Positions 16,727 through 25,522 of a DNA stretch of 64,000 bases are shown piece by piece. Each line of letters begins with the position of its first letter. The first letter of the stretch is position 1. Source of the stretch: Nocardioides dongkuii (GTDB lineage: Bacteria > Actinomycetota > Actinomycetes > Propionibacteriales > Nocardioidaceae). The notes beneath the pieces are model-generated. The model was not told the DNA's origin, made no database searches, and saw only the letters and a program-made list of their open reading frames with translations. Both the position numbers and the translations under genes were made by a program. The DNA is taken from positions 2,480,001-2,544,000 of the forward strand of contig NZ_CP059903.1 of assembly GCF_014127485.1 (NCBI RefSeq), in the 5' to 3' direction.

Positions 16727-17593
16727 TCAGCCCCTCGGCCGGATCAGCCCCTCCTGGGCGAGCGTCGCCACGAGCGTGCCGTCCTCGAGGAACACCCGCC
16801 CGAGCGAGAGCCCGCGGGCGCCGCTGGCCGAGGGCGACCACTGGTCGTAGAGCCACCACTCGTCGGCGCGGAACGGCCGGTGGAACCAGATCGTGTGGTC
16901 GATCGAGGCCATCTGCGTGGTGTTCGGGTGCGCGTCGGCGTGGGCGACCATCGACGCGCCGAGCAGGCTGACGTCGCTGGCGTAGGTGAACGCCGCGAGG
17001 TGCACCACCGGGTCGTCGGGGAGCCGGTCGCGCAGCCGGATCCACATCCGCGCCTGGGCCTGGTGCCGGGCATGCGCGGGCAGCCCGGTCTGCGAGTTGC
17101 CGAGGTAGCGGACGTCGAGCGCGGACCACTCCCGGCCCAGCGCGTCGGCGTCGCTCGTCCCGCGACCGCGCATCAGCCCGACGAGGTCGAAGCCCTCGTC
17201 GGGACCGCCGACCGCCGGCAGGGCGTCCTGGTGCTCGATGCCGTCCTCGGGCAGCTGGAAGTCCAGCGTCTGGTAGTAGATCGGCCGTCCGTGCTGCCGC
17301 GCGACGACCCGGCGGGTCTGGAACGCGCGGCTGTCGCGGATCCGCTCGACGTCGTACACGATCGGCACGGAGTAGTCGCCGGCGCGCAGGAAGTAGGAGT
17401 GCAGCGAGTGGACGGCGTACGCCGGGTCGACGGTGCGGGTGCCCGCGACCAGCGCCTGCGCGGCGACCTGCCCGCCGTACACACGGGCGCGCTCGGAGTC
17501 GGGCTGGCTGCCGCGGAACAGGTCGAGGTCGATCTGCTCGAGGTCGAGGAGCGCGACCAGCTCCTCCACCGCCCCGGCGTCGTCCGCGCTCAC
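16727..17593 (-). CDS. Acyl-CoA thioesterase II (TesB-like), second tandem copy
   Basis: A 288-residue double-hotdog thioesterase. Family landmarks are RVYGGQVAAQALVAGTRTVD, HSLHSYFLRAGDYSVPIVYD, RRVVARQHGRPIYYQTLDFQ, and in the second half LASIDHTIWFHRPF-like (ASIDHTIWFHRPFRADEWWL). It hydrolyses acyl-CoA to free acid and CoA in the cytoplasm. Its GTG overlaps the stop of the upstream paralogue as GTGA, so the two are translationally coupled and could form a heteromeric enzyme. The paralogues differ most in the middle of the chain, which fits divergence in substrate range. Confidence 0.9.
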   Translation of the reverse strand: MSADDAGAVEELVALLDLEQIDLDLFRGSQPDSERARVYGGQVAAQALVAGTRTVDPAYAVHSLHSYFLRAGDYSVPIVYDVERIRDSRAFQTRRVVARQHGRPIYYQTLDFQLPEDGIEHQDALPAVGGPDEGFDLVGLMRGRGTSDADALGREWSALDVRYLGNSQTGLPAHARHQAQARMWIRLRDRLPDDPVVHLAAFTYASDVSLLGASMVAHADAHPNTTQMASIDHTIWFHRPFRADEWWLYDQWSPSASGARGLSLGRVFLEDGTLVATLAQEGLIRPRG

Positions 17594-18468
17594 CGGCGCA
17601 CCCGGGACGGGTCGAACTTCCGCAGCAGCGCCTCCTGGGCGACCGTGGCGACGAGCGTGCCGTCCTGGGTGAACACCCCGGCCGTCACCAGCCCCCGCCC
17701 CCCGCCGGCGAACGGCGAGGTCTGGTCGTAGAGCCACCACTCGTCGGCACGGAACGGCCGGTGGAACCAGATCGTGTGGTCCAGCGAGGCGACCAGGGTC
17801 GAGCCGTCGCCGACCCGCGCCCCGTGGGGCACCAGGGCGGCCCCGATCAGGAACATGTCGGAGAGGTAGGTGAACGCCGCCGCGTGCAGGAGCGGGTCGT
17901 CGGGCAGGGCCGAGGAGACCTTCAGCCAGCACCGCTGGACCGCGGGGTGCTCGGCGTCCTCCGCGAGCCGGCCGTCGCCGGAGCTGCCGACGTACCGCAG
18001 CGCGGCGACGTCCCACTCGCTGTCGCCGCTGGTGTCGCGGTCGGGGTCGAGCTCGGCCATCGCCTCCCGCGGGTCGATCGAGTCCTCGGGCGAGGTGACC
18101 TGCGGCATCACGTCCTGGTGCGCCCAGCCCTCCTCGGCGACCTGGAAGCTCGCGGTCAGCGCGAAGATCGGGCGGCCGTGCTGGCGGCCGAGCACGCGGC
18201 GGGTGGCGAAGGAGCGGCCGTCGCGGAGGTTCTCGACGTCGTAGATGATCGGCGCGGCCGGGTCGCCGGGCTGCAGGAAGTAGGAGTGCAGCGAGTGGAC
18301 GGCGTACGCCGGGTCGACCGTGCGGGTCGCCGCCACCAGGGCCTGGGCCGCCACCTGGCCGCCGTAGACGCGCGGGAGCAGGGAGGTCTCGGTCGCCCCC
18401 CGGAACAGGTCATCGTCGATCTTCTCGAGGTCCAGCAGCGCCACGAGGGCGTCGGCGTCGCGCGGCAC
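17590..18468 (-). CDS. tesB: Acyl-CoA thioesterase II (TesB-like), first tandem copy
   Basis: A 292-residue TesB-family protein with RVYGGQVAAQALVAATRTVD, HSLHSYFLQPGDPAAPIIYD, RRVLGRQHGRPIFALTASFQ and SLDHTIWFHRPFRADEWWL. It is of usual length for thioesterase II and should hydrolyse medium- to long-chain acyl-CoA. Its GTG start abuts the stop of the PAC2 gene with no gap (TGA-GTG), and its own stop overlaps the next thioesterase. PAC2, TesB and TesB therefore read as one operon. The nearby thiolase and FadB genes suggest a role in balancing acyl-CoA pools. Confidence 0.9.
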   Translation of the reverse strand: MPRDADALVALLDLEKIDDDLFRGATETSLLPRVYGGQVAAQALVAATRTVDPAYAVHSLHSYFLQPGDPAAPIIYDVENLRDGRSFATRRVLGRQHGRPIFALTASFQVAEEGWAHQDVMPQVTSPEDSIDPREAMAELDPDRDTSGDSEWDVAALRYVGSSGDGRLAEDAEHPAVQRCWLKVSSALPDDPLLHAAAFTYLSDMFLIGAALVPHGARVGDGSTLVASLDHTIWFHRPFRADEWWLYDQTSPFAGGGRGLVTAGVFTQDGTLVATVAQEALLRKFDPSRVRR

Positions 18469-19416
18469 TCAGGTCCCCTTGTCGTCGTCGGGGTTCTCGA
18501 GGCCGGCGAGGAACTGCTCGAACTGCTGGCCGAGCTCCTCGCCGCTGGGCAGCGGCTCGTCGGCGGCCAGCAGGCTCGCGCCGGACTCCTCCGCACGCTC
18601 GAAGGCGTCGTACTGCCGCTCCAGGGCGGCCACCACGTCGCCGAGCTCCTCGTTGGCCGAGAGGTAGCGGGCCACCTCGGCGTCCCGGTCCTCGGCGTCG
18701 GCGTTCAGCCCGGAGAGGTCGATGGTCAGCCGACCGGCGATCTCGACCTGCTCGAGCAGCGCCGCGGAGGCGCGCGGGAAGTCCAGCTGCGCGAGGTAGT
18801 GCGGGATGTGGGCGACGAAGCCCATCGCGGCGTGCCCCCACTCCCCCAGGCGTACCTCGAGCAGGGCCTGCGCGCTGCTGGGGATCCGCAGCTCGCCGCG
18901 CCACGGGCTCTCGCCGGTGATCAGCGAGGGGTCGTTGGCGTGCGAGGTCAGCGCGATCGGCCGGGTGTGCGGCACCGCCATCGGCACCGAGCCCATCGCG
19001 ACCGTGCGGGTCACCCCGAAGCGCTCCACGACGTCCTTGACCGCCCGGCAGAACGCCTCCCACCGGTTGTCGGGCTCGGGCCCCTGGAGCAGGAGGTACG
19101 GCGTGCCGCCGCTGTCGTGCAGCAGCCGGACGACCAGCCGCGGCGCGTCGTACGCCTCGTAGTGGTCGCGCACGAACGACACGGCCGGCCGACGGGCGCG
19201 GTAGTCGTGGAACTGGTCGACGTCGAAGGTCGCCACCACCAAGCCGCCGTCGTCGAGGTCGGCGAGGTGCTGGGCCGCCCGCGCCGCGGCGTTGCCGGCG
19301 TCGAGGAACCCGTCGAGCACCAGCACCATCGTCAGGGCGTCGCGATCCGCGCCGGTGCGCTCGTCGAGGTCGGGGACCTCGTCGACGATGTGCACGAGCC
19401 TGGATTCCTGCGTCAC
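18469..19416 (-). CDS. PAC2-family protein (proteasome assembly chaperone-like)
   Basis: A 315-residue cytoplasmic protein. The PAC2 fold is seen in ALTMVLVLDGFLDAGNAAARA near the N-terminus, VATFDVDQFHDYRARRPAVS, LLLQGPEPDNRWEAF and GSVPMAVPHTRPI. The C-terminus is acidic and helical, with EELGQQFEQFLAGLENPDD. Actinobacterial homologues are widespread and often near proteasome or lipid genes; no biochemical function is established that I can name with confidence. The GTG at 19416 (VTQESRLVHIVDEVPDL) is preferred over upstream frames. It leads the operon with the two TesB genes. Confidence 0.85.
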   Translation of the reverse strand: MTQESRLVHIVDEVPDLDERTGADRDALTMVLVLDGFLDAGNAAARAAQHLADLDDGGLVVATFDVDQFHDYRARRPAVSFVRDHYEAYDAPRLVVRLLHDSGGTPYLLLQGPEPDNRWEAFCRAVKDVVERFGVTRTVAMGSVPMAVPHTRPIALTSHANDPSLITGESPWRGELRIPSSAQALLEVRLGEWGHAAMGFVAHIPHYLAQLDFPRASAALLEQVEIAGRLTIDLSGLNADAEDRDAEVARYLSANEELGDVVAALERQYDAFERAEESGASLLAADEPLPSGEELGQQFEQFLAGLENPDDDKGT

Positions 19417-19481
19417 GAGGGCAACCCTAGTGGGCAGGTCGGGGTGACCGCGCACACGTCCGGGAGCGGTCACCGCCGTTG

Positions 19482-19495
19482 TTACCGGCGGGTAA
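19482..19495. promoter_or_regulatory. Inverted repeat upstream of the fadA-fadB operon
   Basis: TTACC and GGTAA flank four bases about 44 bp before the fadA start and 66 bp before the divergent PAC2 start. Short palindromes of this type serve as operators for lipid-responsive TetR and FadR-type repressors. No regulator is encoded next to it, so the assignment is tentative. Confidence 0.4.
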
Positions 19496-19538
19496 TCTAA
19501 GCGCCGTCCCACCCTGCACCCGCTACCTCAGGAGAACC

Positions 19539-20738
19539 GTGCCCCGACAGCTGCGAGAGGTCGTCTTCGTCGACGGCGTGCGCACCCCCTTCGGCAAGGC
19601 GAACGGCCAGTACGCCGAGACCCGTGCCGACGACCTGGTCATCACCTGCATCCGCGAGCTGATGCGCCGCAACCCCTCGCTCCCGCCGGAGCGCGTCGAC
19701 GAGGTGGCGGTCGCCGCCACCACCCAGATCGGCGACCAGGGACTCACGATCGGCCGCACGGCCGCGCTCCTCGCAGGCCTGCCGCAGAGCGTCCCGGGCT
19801 TCGCGATCGACCGGATGTGCGCCGGCGCGATGACCGCGGTGACCACCACCGCGTCCGGGATCGCGTTCGGCTCCTACGACGTCGTGATCGCCGGCGGCGT
19901 CGAGCACATGGGCCGCCACCCGATGGGCGAGGGCGTCGACCCGAACCCGCGGATCCTCTCCGAGCGGATCGTCGACCCCGACGCGCTCGTGATGGGCAAG
20001 ACGGCCGAGAACCTGCACGACCGCTACCCCACGATCACCAAGGAGCGCGTGGACGCCTACGCCGTGCGCTCGCAGCAGAAGACCGCCGCGGCGTACGACG
20101 CCGGCGCGCTGCAGCGCGACCTGGTTCCGGTCGCGACCCGCTCCCGGGAGCTCGGCTGGGGCCTGGCCACCACCGACGAGCCGATGCGGCCCGGCACCAC
20201 GATGGAGTCGCTCGCGGCGCTGCGGACGCCGTTCCGCGCCCACGGCAAGGTGACCGCGGGCAACGCCGCCGGCATCAACGACGGCGCGACCGCCGCCCTG
20301 CTCGCCGACGAGGAGACCGCGCGCGAGCTCGGTCTCCCGGTGCGGATGCGCCTGGTGTCCTACTCCTACGTGGGCGTCGAGCCCGAGGTGATGGGCGCCG
20401 GGCCGATCCCGTCGACCGAGAAGGCCCTGGCGCAGGCCGGCCTGACGATCGACGACATCGAGGCCTTCGAGGTCAACGAGGCGTTCGCCGTGCAGGTGCT
20501 CGCCTTCCTCGAGCACTTCGGCATCGACGACGAGGACCCGCGCGTCAACCCCTACGGCGGCGCGATCGCGACGGGCCACCCGCTGGCCTCCTCCGGCGTG
20601 CGGCTGATGACCCAGCTGGCGCGCCGGTTCGAGGAGCGCCCCGAGGTCCGCTACGGGCTGACCACCATGTGCATCGGCATCGGCATGGGCGGCACCGTCA
20701 TCTGGGAGAACCCGCACTGGACTGGAGAGGCTGCCTGA
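19539..20738 (+). CDS. fadA: Acetyl-CoA acyltransferase (beta-oxidation thiolase)
   Basis: A 399-residue thiolase with nucleophilic Cys in DRMCAGAMTA, then NEAFAVQV, NPYGGAIATGHPLASSG (His) and CIGIGMGGTV (second Cys). It performs the last step of fatty acid beta-oxidation. The GTG start has an excellent ribosome site (GGAG four bases away). Its stop overlaps the ATG of the downstream FadB by one base (TGATG), giving a coupled two-gene operon like fadA-fadB of mycobacteria. It is clearly a different paralogue from the fadA2-like thiolase at 11.2 kb. Confidence 0.93.
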   Translation: MPRQLREVVFVDGVRTPFGKANGQYAETRADDLVITCIRELMRRNPSLPPERVDEVAVAATTQIGDQGLTIGRTAALLAGLPQSVPGFAIDRMCAGAMTAVTTTASGIAFGSYDVVIAGGVEHMGRHPMGEGVDPNPRILSERIVDPDALVMGKTAENLHDRYPTITKERVDAYAVRSQQKTAAAYDAGALQRDLVPVATRSRELGWGLATTDEPMRPGTTMESLAALRTPFRAHGKVTAGNAAGINDGATAALLADEETARELGLPVRMRLVSYSYVGVEPEVMGAGPIPSTEKALAQAGLTIDDIEAFEVNEAFAVQVLAFLEHFGIDDEDPRVNPYGGAIATGHPLASSGVRLMTQLARRFEERPEVRYGLTTMCIGIGMGGTVIWENPHWTGEAA

Positions 20739-22831
20739 TGAGCGACCTGACGACCCTGCTGACCCGCGCCCAGGAGATCTCCTCCGACGCCGAGCGCGTC
20801 ACCGACGCCAAGCTCCGGAAGGTCACGCTGCCCTCCGTGGACGGGCGCAGCGCCGGCGTGATGGGGCTGATCACCCTCGACAACGGCGAGGACCACACCA
20901 AGCCCAACACCTTCGGGCCGCGCGGCCTGCTCGCGCTGAACGCCGCGATCGACGCCGCCCTCGCCGACGCCGAGATCACCTCGATCGGCGTCACCGGCAA
21001 GCCGTTCATCCTCGCGGCCGGCGCCGACCTCACCTCGATCTCGGGGGGCGGCGCGGACGCCGTCCGGGTGGTCGCCGAGCTCGGGCACGCGGTCTTCCGC
21101 AAGCTCCAGGACGGGGCCGCCGGGCGGGCCAAGCCGTCGTTCGGCTTCGTCAACGGCCTCGCCCTCGGCGGCGGCCTCGAGGTCGCGCTGCACTGCCACC
21201 ACCGCACGGTGATGGACAGCGCGGCGGCGCTCGGGCTGCCCGAGGTGATGCTCGGCCTGGTCCCCGGCTGGGGCGGCGCGTTCCTGGTGCCGAACCTGGT
21301 CGGCGCGGACCGCGCGGTCACCCTGATCGTCGAGAACCCGCTCAACAACGGGAAGACCCTCGGCGGCCGCGCGGCGTACGAGCTCGGGCTCGCCGACGCC
21401 TGCTTCTCCGGCGCCGACTTCCTCGAGCAGTCGCTGCTCTGGGCGGCCCGGGTGCTGACCGGCGAGGTCGTCGTGGAGCGGCCCGAGGTCGACCGCGGCG
21501 ACGCGTGGGCGGCTGCGGTGGCCCGCGGCCGCCAGGTCGTGGCGGCGCGCACCGGTGGCGCCAGCCCGGCCGCCGCCCTCGCCGTCGACCTGATCGAGGC
21601 CGCGCGCACCGCGACCCGCGAGGAGGGCTTCGCCGCCGAGGACGACGCGCTCGAGGCGCTCTCCCGCACCCCCGAGATGATCGCGTCGCTCTACGCCTTC
21701 GACCTGGTGCAGAAGCGGGCCAAGCGGCCCGCCGGCGCCCCCGACCGGTCGCTGGCACGCCCGGTCACCAAGGTCGGCATCGTGGGCGCCGGCCTGATGG
21801 CCAGCCAGCTCGCGCTGCTCTTCGCGCGCCGCCTCGAGGTGCCGGTCGTGCTGACCGACCTCGACCAGGAGCGCGTCGACAAGGGCGTGGGCTACGTCCA
21901 CGCCGAGGTCGACAAGCTGCTCGCCAAGGGCCGGGTCGGGCAGGACAAGGCCAACCGGCTCCGGGCGCTCGTCACCGGCGCCGTCGACAAGGCGGAGGTC
22001 TTCGCGGACGCCGACTTCGTCATCGAGGCGGTCTTCGAGGAGATGGCGGTCAAGAAGTCGGTCTTCGCCGACGTCGAGAAGGTCGTCTCCGCCGAGTGCG
22101 TGCTGGCCACCAACACCTCCTCGCTCTCCATCACCGAGATGGCGGCCGACCTCGAGCACCCCGAGCGGGTCGTCGGCTTCCACTTCTTCAACCCCGTCGC
22201 GGTGATGCCGCTGCTCGAGGTCGTCAAGGGCGGGGCCACCTCCGACGTGGCGCTGGCGACCGCGTTCGCCACCGGCAAGGCACTGAAGAAGACCACGATC
22301 CTGGTCAACGACAGCCCGTCGTTCATCGTCAACCGGCTCCTGGGCCGGTTCATGAGCGAGGTCAGCCGGATCGTCGACGCCGGGACGCCGATCACGACCG
22401 TGGACGGGTCCTTCGCCGGCGTGGCGCCGATGCCGCCGTTCACGCTGATCGCGCTGGTCGGGCCGGCGATCGCGCTGCACAACACCGAGACGCTGGCGGC
22501 GGCGTTCCCCGACCGCTTCTACGTCTCGCCCGCGCTGCAGCGGGTCGTGGCGGCGCGGAAGCCGGCGTACTTCGGTCCGGACGGGCAGCTCGACCCCGAG
22601 GTCGAGGCGCTGCTCGAGACGCCGGCCGAGCCGGTCGTGCTCGAGCCCGCCGAGGTCCGCACCACGGTGCTGACCGGGCTGGCCGAGGAGGTGCGGCTGA
22701 TGCTCGAGGAGGGCGTCGTCGCGGCTGCCGAGGACCTGGACCTGGCGATGATCACCGGCGCCGGGTTCGCGTTCTGGAACGGCGGGCTGACCATGCTGCT
22801 CGAGCGCGAGGGGCTGGGCAGCTTCCACTGA
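20738..22831 (+). CDS. fadB: Multifunctional fatty acid oxidation protein: enoyl-CoA hydratase / 3-hydroxyacyl-CoA dehydrogenase
   Basis: A 697-residue two-enzyme protein. The N-terminal crotonase domain has FGFVNGLALGGGLEVALHCHH (oxyanion hole) and LPEVMLGLVPGWGGAFLVP. From about residue 345 the NAD-binding domain begins with KVGIVGAGLMASQLALLFA, followed by FVIEAVFEEMAVKKSVFADV, NTSSLSITEMAADLEHPERV, VGFHFFNPVAVMPLLEVVKG and the C-terminal 3HCDH domains. It hydrates enoyl-CoA and oxidises the hydroxyacyl product, which FadA then cleaves. The cofactor loop reads GAGLMA rather than the usual GAGxMG, a mild departure. It overlaps fadA by one base. Confidence 0.93.
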   Translation: MSDLTTLLTRAQEISSDAERVTDAKLRKVTLPSVDGRSAGVMGLITLDNGEDHTKPNTFGPRGLLALNAAIDAALADAEITSIGVTGKPFILAAGADLTSISGGGADAVRVVAELGHAVFRKLQDGAAGRAKPSFGFVNGLALGGGLEVALHCHHRTVMDSAAALGLPEVMLGLVPGWGGAFLVPNLVGADRAVTLIVENPLNNGKTLGGRAAYELGLADACFSGADFLEQSLLWAARVLTGEVVVERPEVDRGDAWAAAVARGRQVVAARTGGASPAAALAVDLIEAARTATREEGFAAEDDALEALSRTPEMIASLYAFDLVQKRAKRPAGAPDRSLARPVTKVGIVGAGLMASQLALLFARRLEVPVVLTDLDQERVDKGVGYVHAEVDKLLAKGRVGQDKANRLRALVTGAVDKAEVFADADFVIEAVFEEMAVKKSVFADVEKVVSAECVLATNTSSLSITEMAADLEHPERVVGFHFFNPVAVMPLLEVVKGGATSDVALATAFATGKALKKTTILVNDSPSFIVNRLLGRFMSEVSRIVDAGTPITTVDGSFAGVAPMPPFTLIALVGPAIALHNTETLAAAFPDRFYVSPALQRVVAARKPAYFGPDGQLDPEVEALLETPAEPVVLEPAEVRTTVLTGLAEEVRLMLEEGVVAAAEDLDLAMITGAGFAFWNGGLTMLLEREGLGSFH

Positions 22832-22953
22832 CCGATGGCCTCCTGGCGGTCCGGCGTCCGGATGGCGGGGAAGACGTGTCCTTGACCACCGTTTGCCGGA
22901 CCGTCGGGCGGGGCAAGGTAGGACGTCAATCCAACCTGCTGATCGGAGCACTC

Positions 22954-23025
22954 GTGAACACCCGCACCATTGCCGTCGCCGCCCTGGTCATCGCCGTGAT
23001 CCTGCTGCTGGTCCTGCTCCTCTGA
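22954..23025 (+). CDS. Predicted 23-residue hydrophobic membrane peptide
   Basis: A very short frame starts with GTG behind CGGAG, five bases away, and encodes NTRTIAVAALVIAVILLLVL plus two Leu before a TGA. The N-terminus is polar and basic and the rest is one membrane span, the classical layout of a small membrane peptide. It lies 122 bp after fadB and is followed by two strong palindromes that look like a terminator. Isolated from larger genes, it may be its own transcript or the tail of the fadAB operon. Function unknown; the ribosome site and composition are the only support. Confidence 0.5.
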   Translation: MNTRTIAVAALVIAVILLLVLLL

Positions 23026-23055
23026 GATCCCCGGCGGTGCGAGTCCGCTGAGCCC

Positions 23056-23091
23056 GGCGGCGCCTGATCAGGCGCCGCCGAGGCCGGCCTC
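23056..23091. terminator. Two adjacent perfect palindromes, likely terminator
   Basis: A 24-bp perfect palindrome centred on CTGATCAG with arms GGCGGCGCC and GGCGCCGCC is followed directly by the 12-bp palindrome GAGGCCGGCCTC. They lie after fadB and the small peptide gene. There is no T tract, which is common for actinobacterial terminators. Confidence 0.6.
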
Positions 23092-23145
23092 GCAGGCTCG
23101 GATGATCGCCCCGCCGACCCGCCGTCACGCCCTAGGCTCACCGCC

Positions 23146-24072
23146 ATGGTCGAGCTGGACGTCTCCGTCGGTGCACGGTCAGTCATGGTGCGCGACACCG
23201 GAGAGCCGGACGGCGCCCCCGTCGTGCACTTCCACGGCACGCCCGGCTCGCGGCTGGAGGTGGACTTCGGCGCGGAGACAGCCCGCCGGATGGGCGTGCG
23301 GCTGATCACCTTCGACCGGCCCGGCTATGGCCGGTCCGATCCCGCTCCGAGCAGCCTGGAGCTCGTGGCGAGGGACGTGGAGGTCATCGCCGACACCCTC
23401 GGGGTGGGGCAGTTCGCGGCCTCGGGCTGGTCAGGTGGCGGACCGTACGCCCTGGCCACCGCCGCGGTGCTGGCGGACCGCGTGACCCAGGTCGGCGTGT
23501 CGGGCGGGCTCGCGCCCGTGCAGCAGATGCCGGGTGCCCGCGAGACACTGGAGGACAACGACCTCCGTGCGCTCGCCTACCTCCCCGACCAGCCCGCCCG
23601 GGCGGCCGAGCAGTTCTTCGTCGGCAACGAGGACCTCCTCGCCGCGATGATGTCGGTCCTCGACGACGAGCAGGCACCCTGGGTCGACTGGCTGTGGGGT
23701 CTCAGCGACCCTGAGGTGGTCGCCGACCCCGCCGCGAGGCAGGCGCTCTTCGTCTCGTTTCGTGAGGCGTTGCGGCAGGGTCCCATGGCCATCGCCTGGG
23801 ACAACGTCGCCTTCGTCGGGCCGTGGGGGGTCGACCTCGACGACGTCGGCTGTCCGGTCCACCTCTGGTACGGCGACCGCGACCAGATGGTGGCGGCGTC
23901 CCATGGCCAGTGGCTCGCGCAGCAACTGCCGGACGCTCAGCTTGTCGTCTTCCCGGGAGAGGGCCACCTGCTGCCCCTACGGCACTGGGACGAGATGCTT
24001 GGGACCCTGCGCCCCCGGGACCCTGGCACCGATCGTGCCCAGGGCGGCGCGGGGTCGTCCCGGCCTCGTTGA
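23146..24072 (+). CDS. Alpha/beta-fold hydrolase
   Basis: A 308-residue serine hydrolase. The oxyanion segment is VVHFHGTPGSRLE, the nucleophile elbow is SGWSGGGPYALA with Ser at about residue 94, the acid is in LWYGDRDQMV, and the His in FPGEGHLLPLRHW. No signal peptide is evident, so it is probably cytoplasmic. The family covers esterases, lipases and C-C hydrolases; the substrate cannot be read from the sequence. It is convergent with the following lipoprotein gene and shares a strong hairpin with its 3' end. Confidence 0.85.
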   Translation: MVELDVSVGARSVMVRDTGEPDGAPVVHFHGTPGSRLEVDFGAETARRMGVRLITFDRPGYGRSDPAPSSLELVARDVEVIADTLGVGQFAASGWSGGGPYALATAAVLADRVTQVGVSGGLAPVQQMPGARETLEDNDLRALAYLPDQPARAAEQFFVGNEDLLAAMMSVLDDEQAPWVDWLWGLSDPEVVADPAARQALFVSFREALRQGPMAIAWDNVAFVGPWGVDLDDVGCPVHLWYGDRDQMVAASHGQWLAQQLPDAQLVVFPGEGHLLPLRHWDEMLGTLRPRDPGTDRAQGGAGSSRPR

Positions 24073-24124
24073 GCAGCACCCTCAGGGCGAATGGTCCCCC
24101 GCCCCGGTCCGGAGGCCACCCGGC

Positions 24125-25522
24125 TCACCGTCCCGCCGACGGCGCGGGGGTCTCCCCCGCGCCGTCGGTCTGTGACGGGGACGGGACCGGCGTCAGCGGC
24201 GGCATCTCGGACGGCGTCGGGATCGGCGTCGGCGGTGCCGGCGGCCGCTCCCCGAACGTGGTCACGATCAGCCGCCCAGCCTTCTCGGCGAGGTCCCCGG
24301 GCCGCAGCCCGAGCCGGTCGCGCAGCAGCCGGTCGGGGTCGGCGCCCGGGGCGCCCATCTCGTCGAGCAGCGTCCAGAGCACCGTCTCGTCGTAGCTGCG
24401 GGCGAGGTACTCGCACGCCCACCAGGCCAGCGCGTAGTGCTCGTCGGAGGCGTCGCCGTTGAACGTGCCGTCGGCGGGCATCTCGTCGAACCCGGCCTCG
24501 GCGGCGGCGACCGCGGCGGCGGGGACCACCCGTACGGCGGGCGGCAGCGGGCTGACCGAGACGTACTCGGCGATCCCCTCGCTCAGCCACACCGGCACCG
24601 TGTCGTCCCGGGGGCCGAGCACCACGTGGGTCAGCTCGTGCCTGACCAGCCGGTCGCGGGCCGCCCCCGGCTTGTCGAGCATCCGCGGGTGCAGCGCGAA
24701 CCGGGTCGCAGCCAGCTCCTCCTCCCCCGGCGCGGCGGCCACCGGGAAGGCGACACCGTCCAGCTCGTCGGGGTCGCCGCCGGGGACGTCGTCGATGGTG
24801 CCCAGGAAGGCGGGGTCCGAGAGCGCGTAGAGCACGACCGTGCGCGACCAGTCGTAGGGCACCACCGCGGAGACCTCGTCGATGCCGCGCTCCACCGAGC
24901 GCAGCAGCGTGCCGGAGGCGGGCAGGCTGGCGGCGTCGAAGACCCCGAGGACGCCGGCGCCGCTGCGTACCTCCACCGGGCCGAGGTCCCACGGCTGCGG
25001 GCGGACGTCGTTCTCGCGCTCCCAGGCCTCGTCGGTGACCGAGGTGAGCACCAGCCGCTCCGGGCGGTTCGGCCGGGCCCGGAACCGGAACCGGTCCGGC
25101 CGGACGACGGGCACCGCGTCGTACCCGTCCAGCCGGAGGTGCTCCTCGACGACCACCCAGTAGTCGTCGCCGTCGCGCACCAGGTCGGCGGGGTCGAAGG
25201 TGTAGCGCAGCTCCGCGACCGGGAGCTGGCGCAGGTTGGCGAACCAGGTCAGCTGCTCGCGGCGCAGGCCGGCGTCGCGCCCGAGGCCCCGCTCGAACGC
25301 CCGCCGGTCGGCGCCGGCGACCGCCCGCGCCCGCGCGCCCAGGGCGCGCTCCAGGCCGGCGACCACGTCGGGCGGCGGGGTGTACGACGACCCGGGCCCG
25401 GCGGGCTCGTCGTCGTCGCCCAGCAGGGCGCAGGACGCGAGGAGGGGGGCGAGCAGCAGCCCGGCGACGGCGCAGCGGGCGCGCCGGCGGCGTGCGGAGG
25501 GGTCAGGCGTGGCGTTCGGCAT
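24125..25522 (-). CDS. Predicted lipoprotein metallopeptidase (MA-like, HExxH)
   Basis: A 465-residue lipoprotein. Its signal reads [20 protein letters not shown] with a lipobox Cys at about residue 31. A helical and NTF2-like front half is followed by a zinc-peptidase segment: [19 protein letters not shown] (HExxH) and [12 protein letters not shown], whose Glu is the likely third ligand, as in gluzincins. The tail is Pro/Thr-rich ([17 protein letters not shown]). It would act on the outer face of the membrane. Its ATG lies inside the 3' end of dxs (20-nt overlap), suggesting coupling. The last codons also contain a 15-bp hairpin shared with the convergent hydrolase. Confidence 0.8.
   Translation of the reverse strand: MPNATPDPSARRRRARCAVAGLLLAPLLASCALLGDDDEPAGPGSSYTPPPDVVAGLERALGARARAVAGADRRAFERGLGRDAGLRREQLTWFANLRQLPVAELRYTFDPADLVRDGDDYWVVVEEHLRLDGYDAVPVVRPDRFRFRARPNRPERLVLTSVTDEAWERENDVRPQPWDLGPVEVRSGAGVLGVFDAASLPASGTLLRSVERGIDEVSAVVPYDWSRTVVLYALSDPAFLGTIDDVPGGDPDELDGVAFPVAAAPGEEELAATRFALHPRMLDKPGAARDRLVRHELTHVVLGPRDDTVPVWLSEGIAEYVSVSPLPPAVRVVPAAAVAAAEAGFDEMPADGTFNGDASDEHYALAWWACEYLARSYDETVLWTLLDEMGAPGADPDRLLRDRLGLRPGDLAEKAGRLIVTTFGERPPAPPTPIPTPSEMPPLTPVPSPSQTDGAGETPAPSAGR
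24136..24168. terminator. 15-bp perfect hairpin embedded in the 3' codons of the lipoprotein gene
   Basis: CCGACGGCGCGGGGG and its exact complement flank a three-base loop. The structure lies within the last 15 codons of the lipoprotein gene and 63 bp past the stop of the convergent hydrolase. It is well placed to stop transcription arriving from the hydrolase side. Confidence 0.6.
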
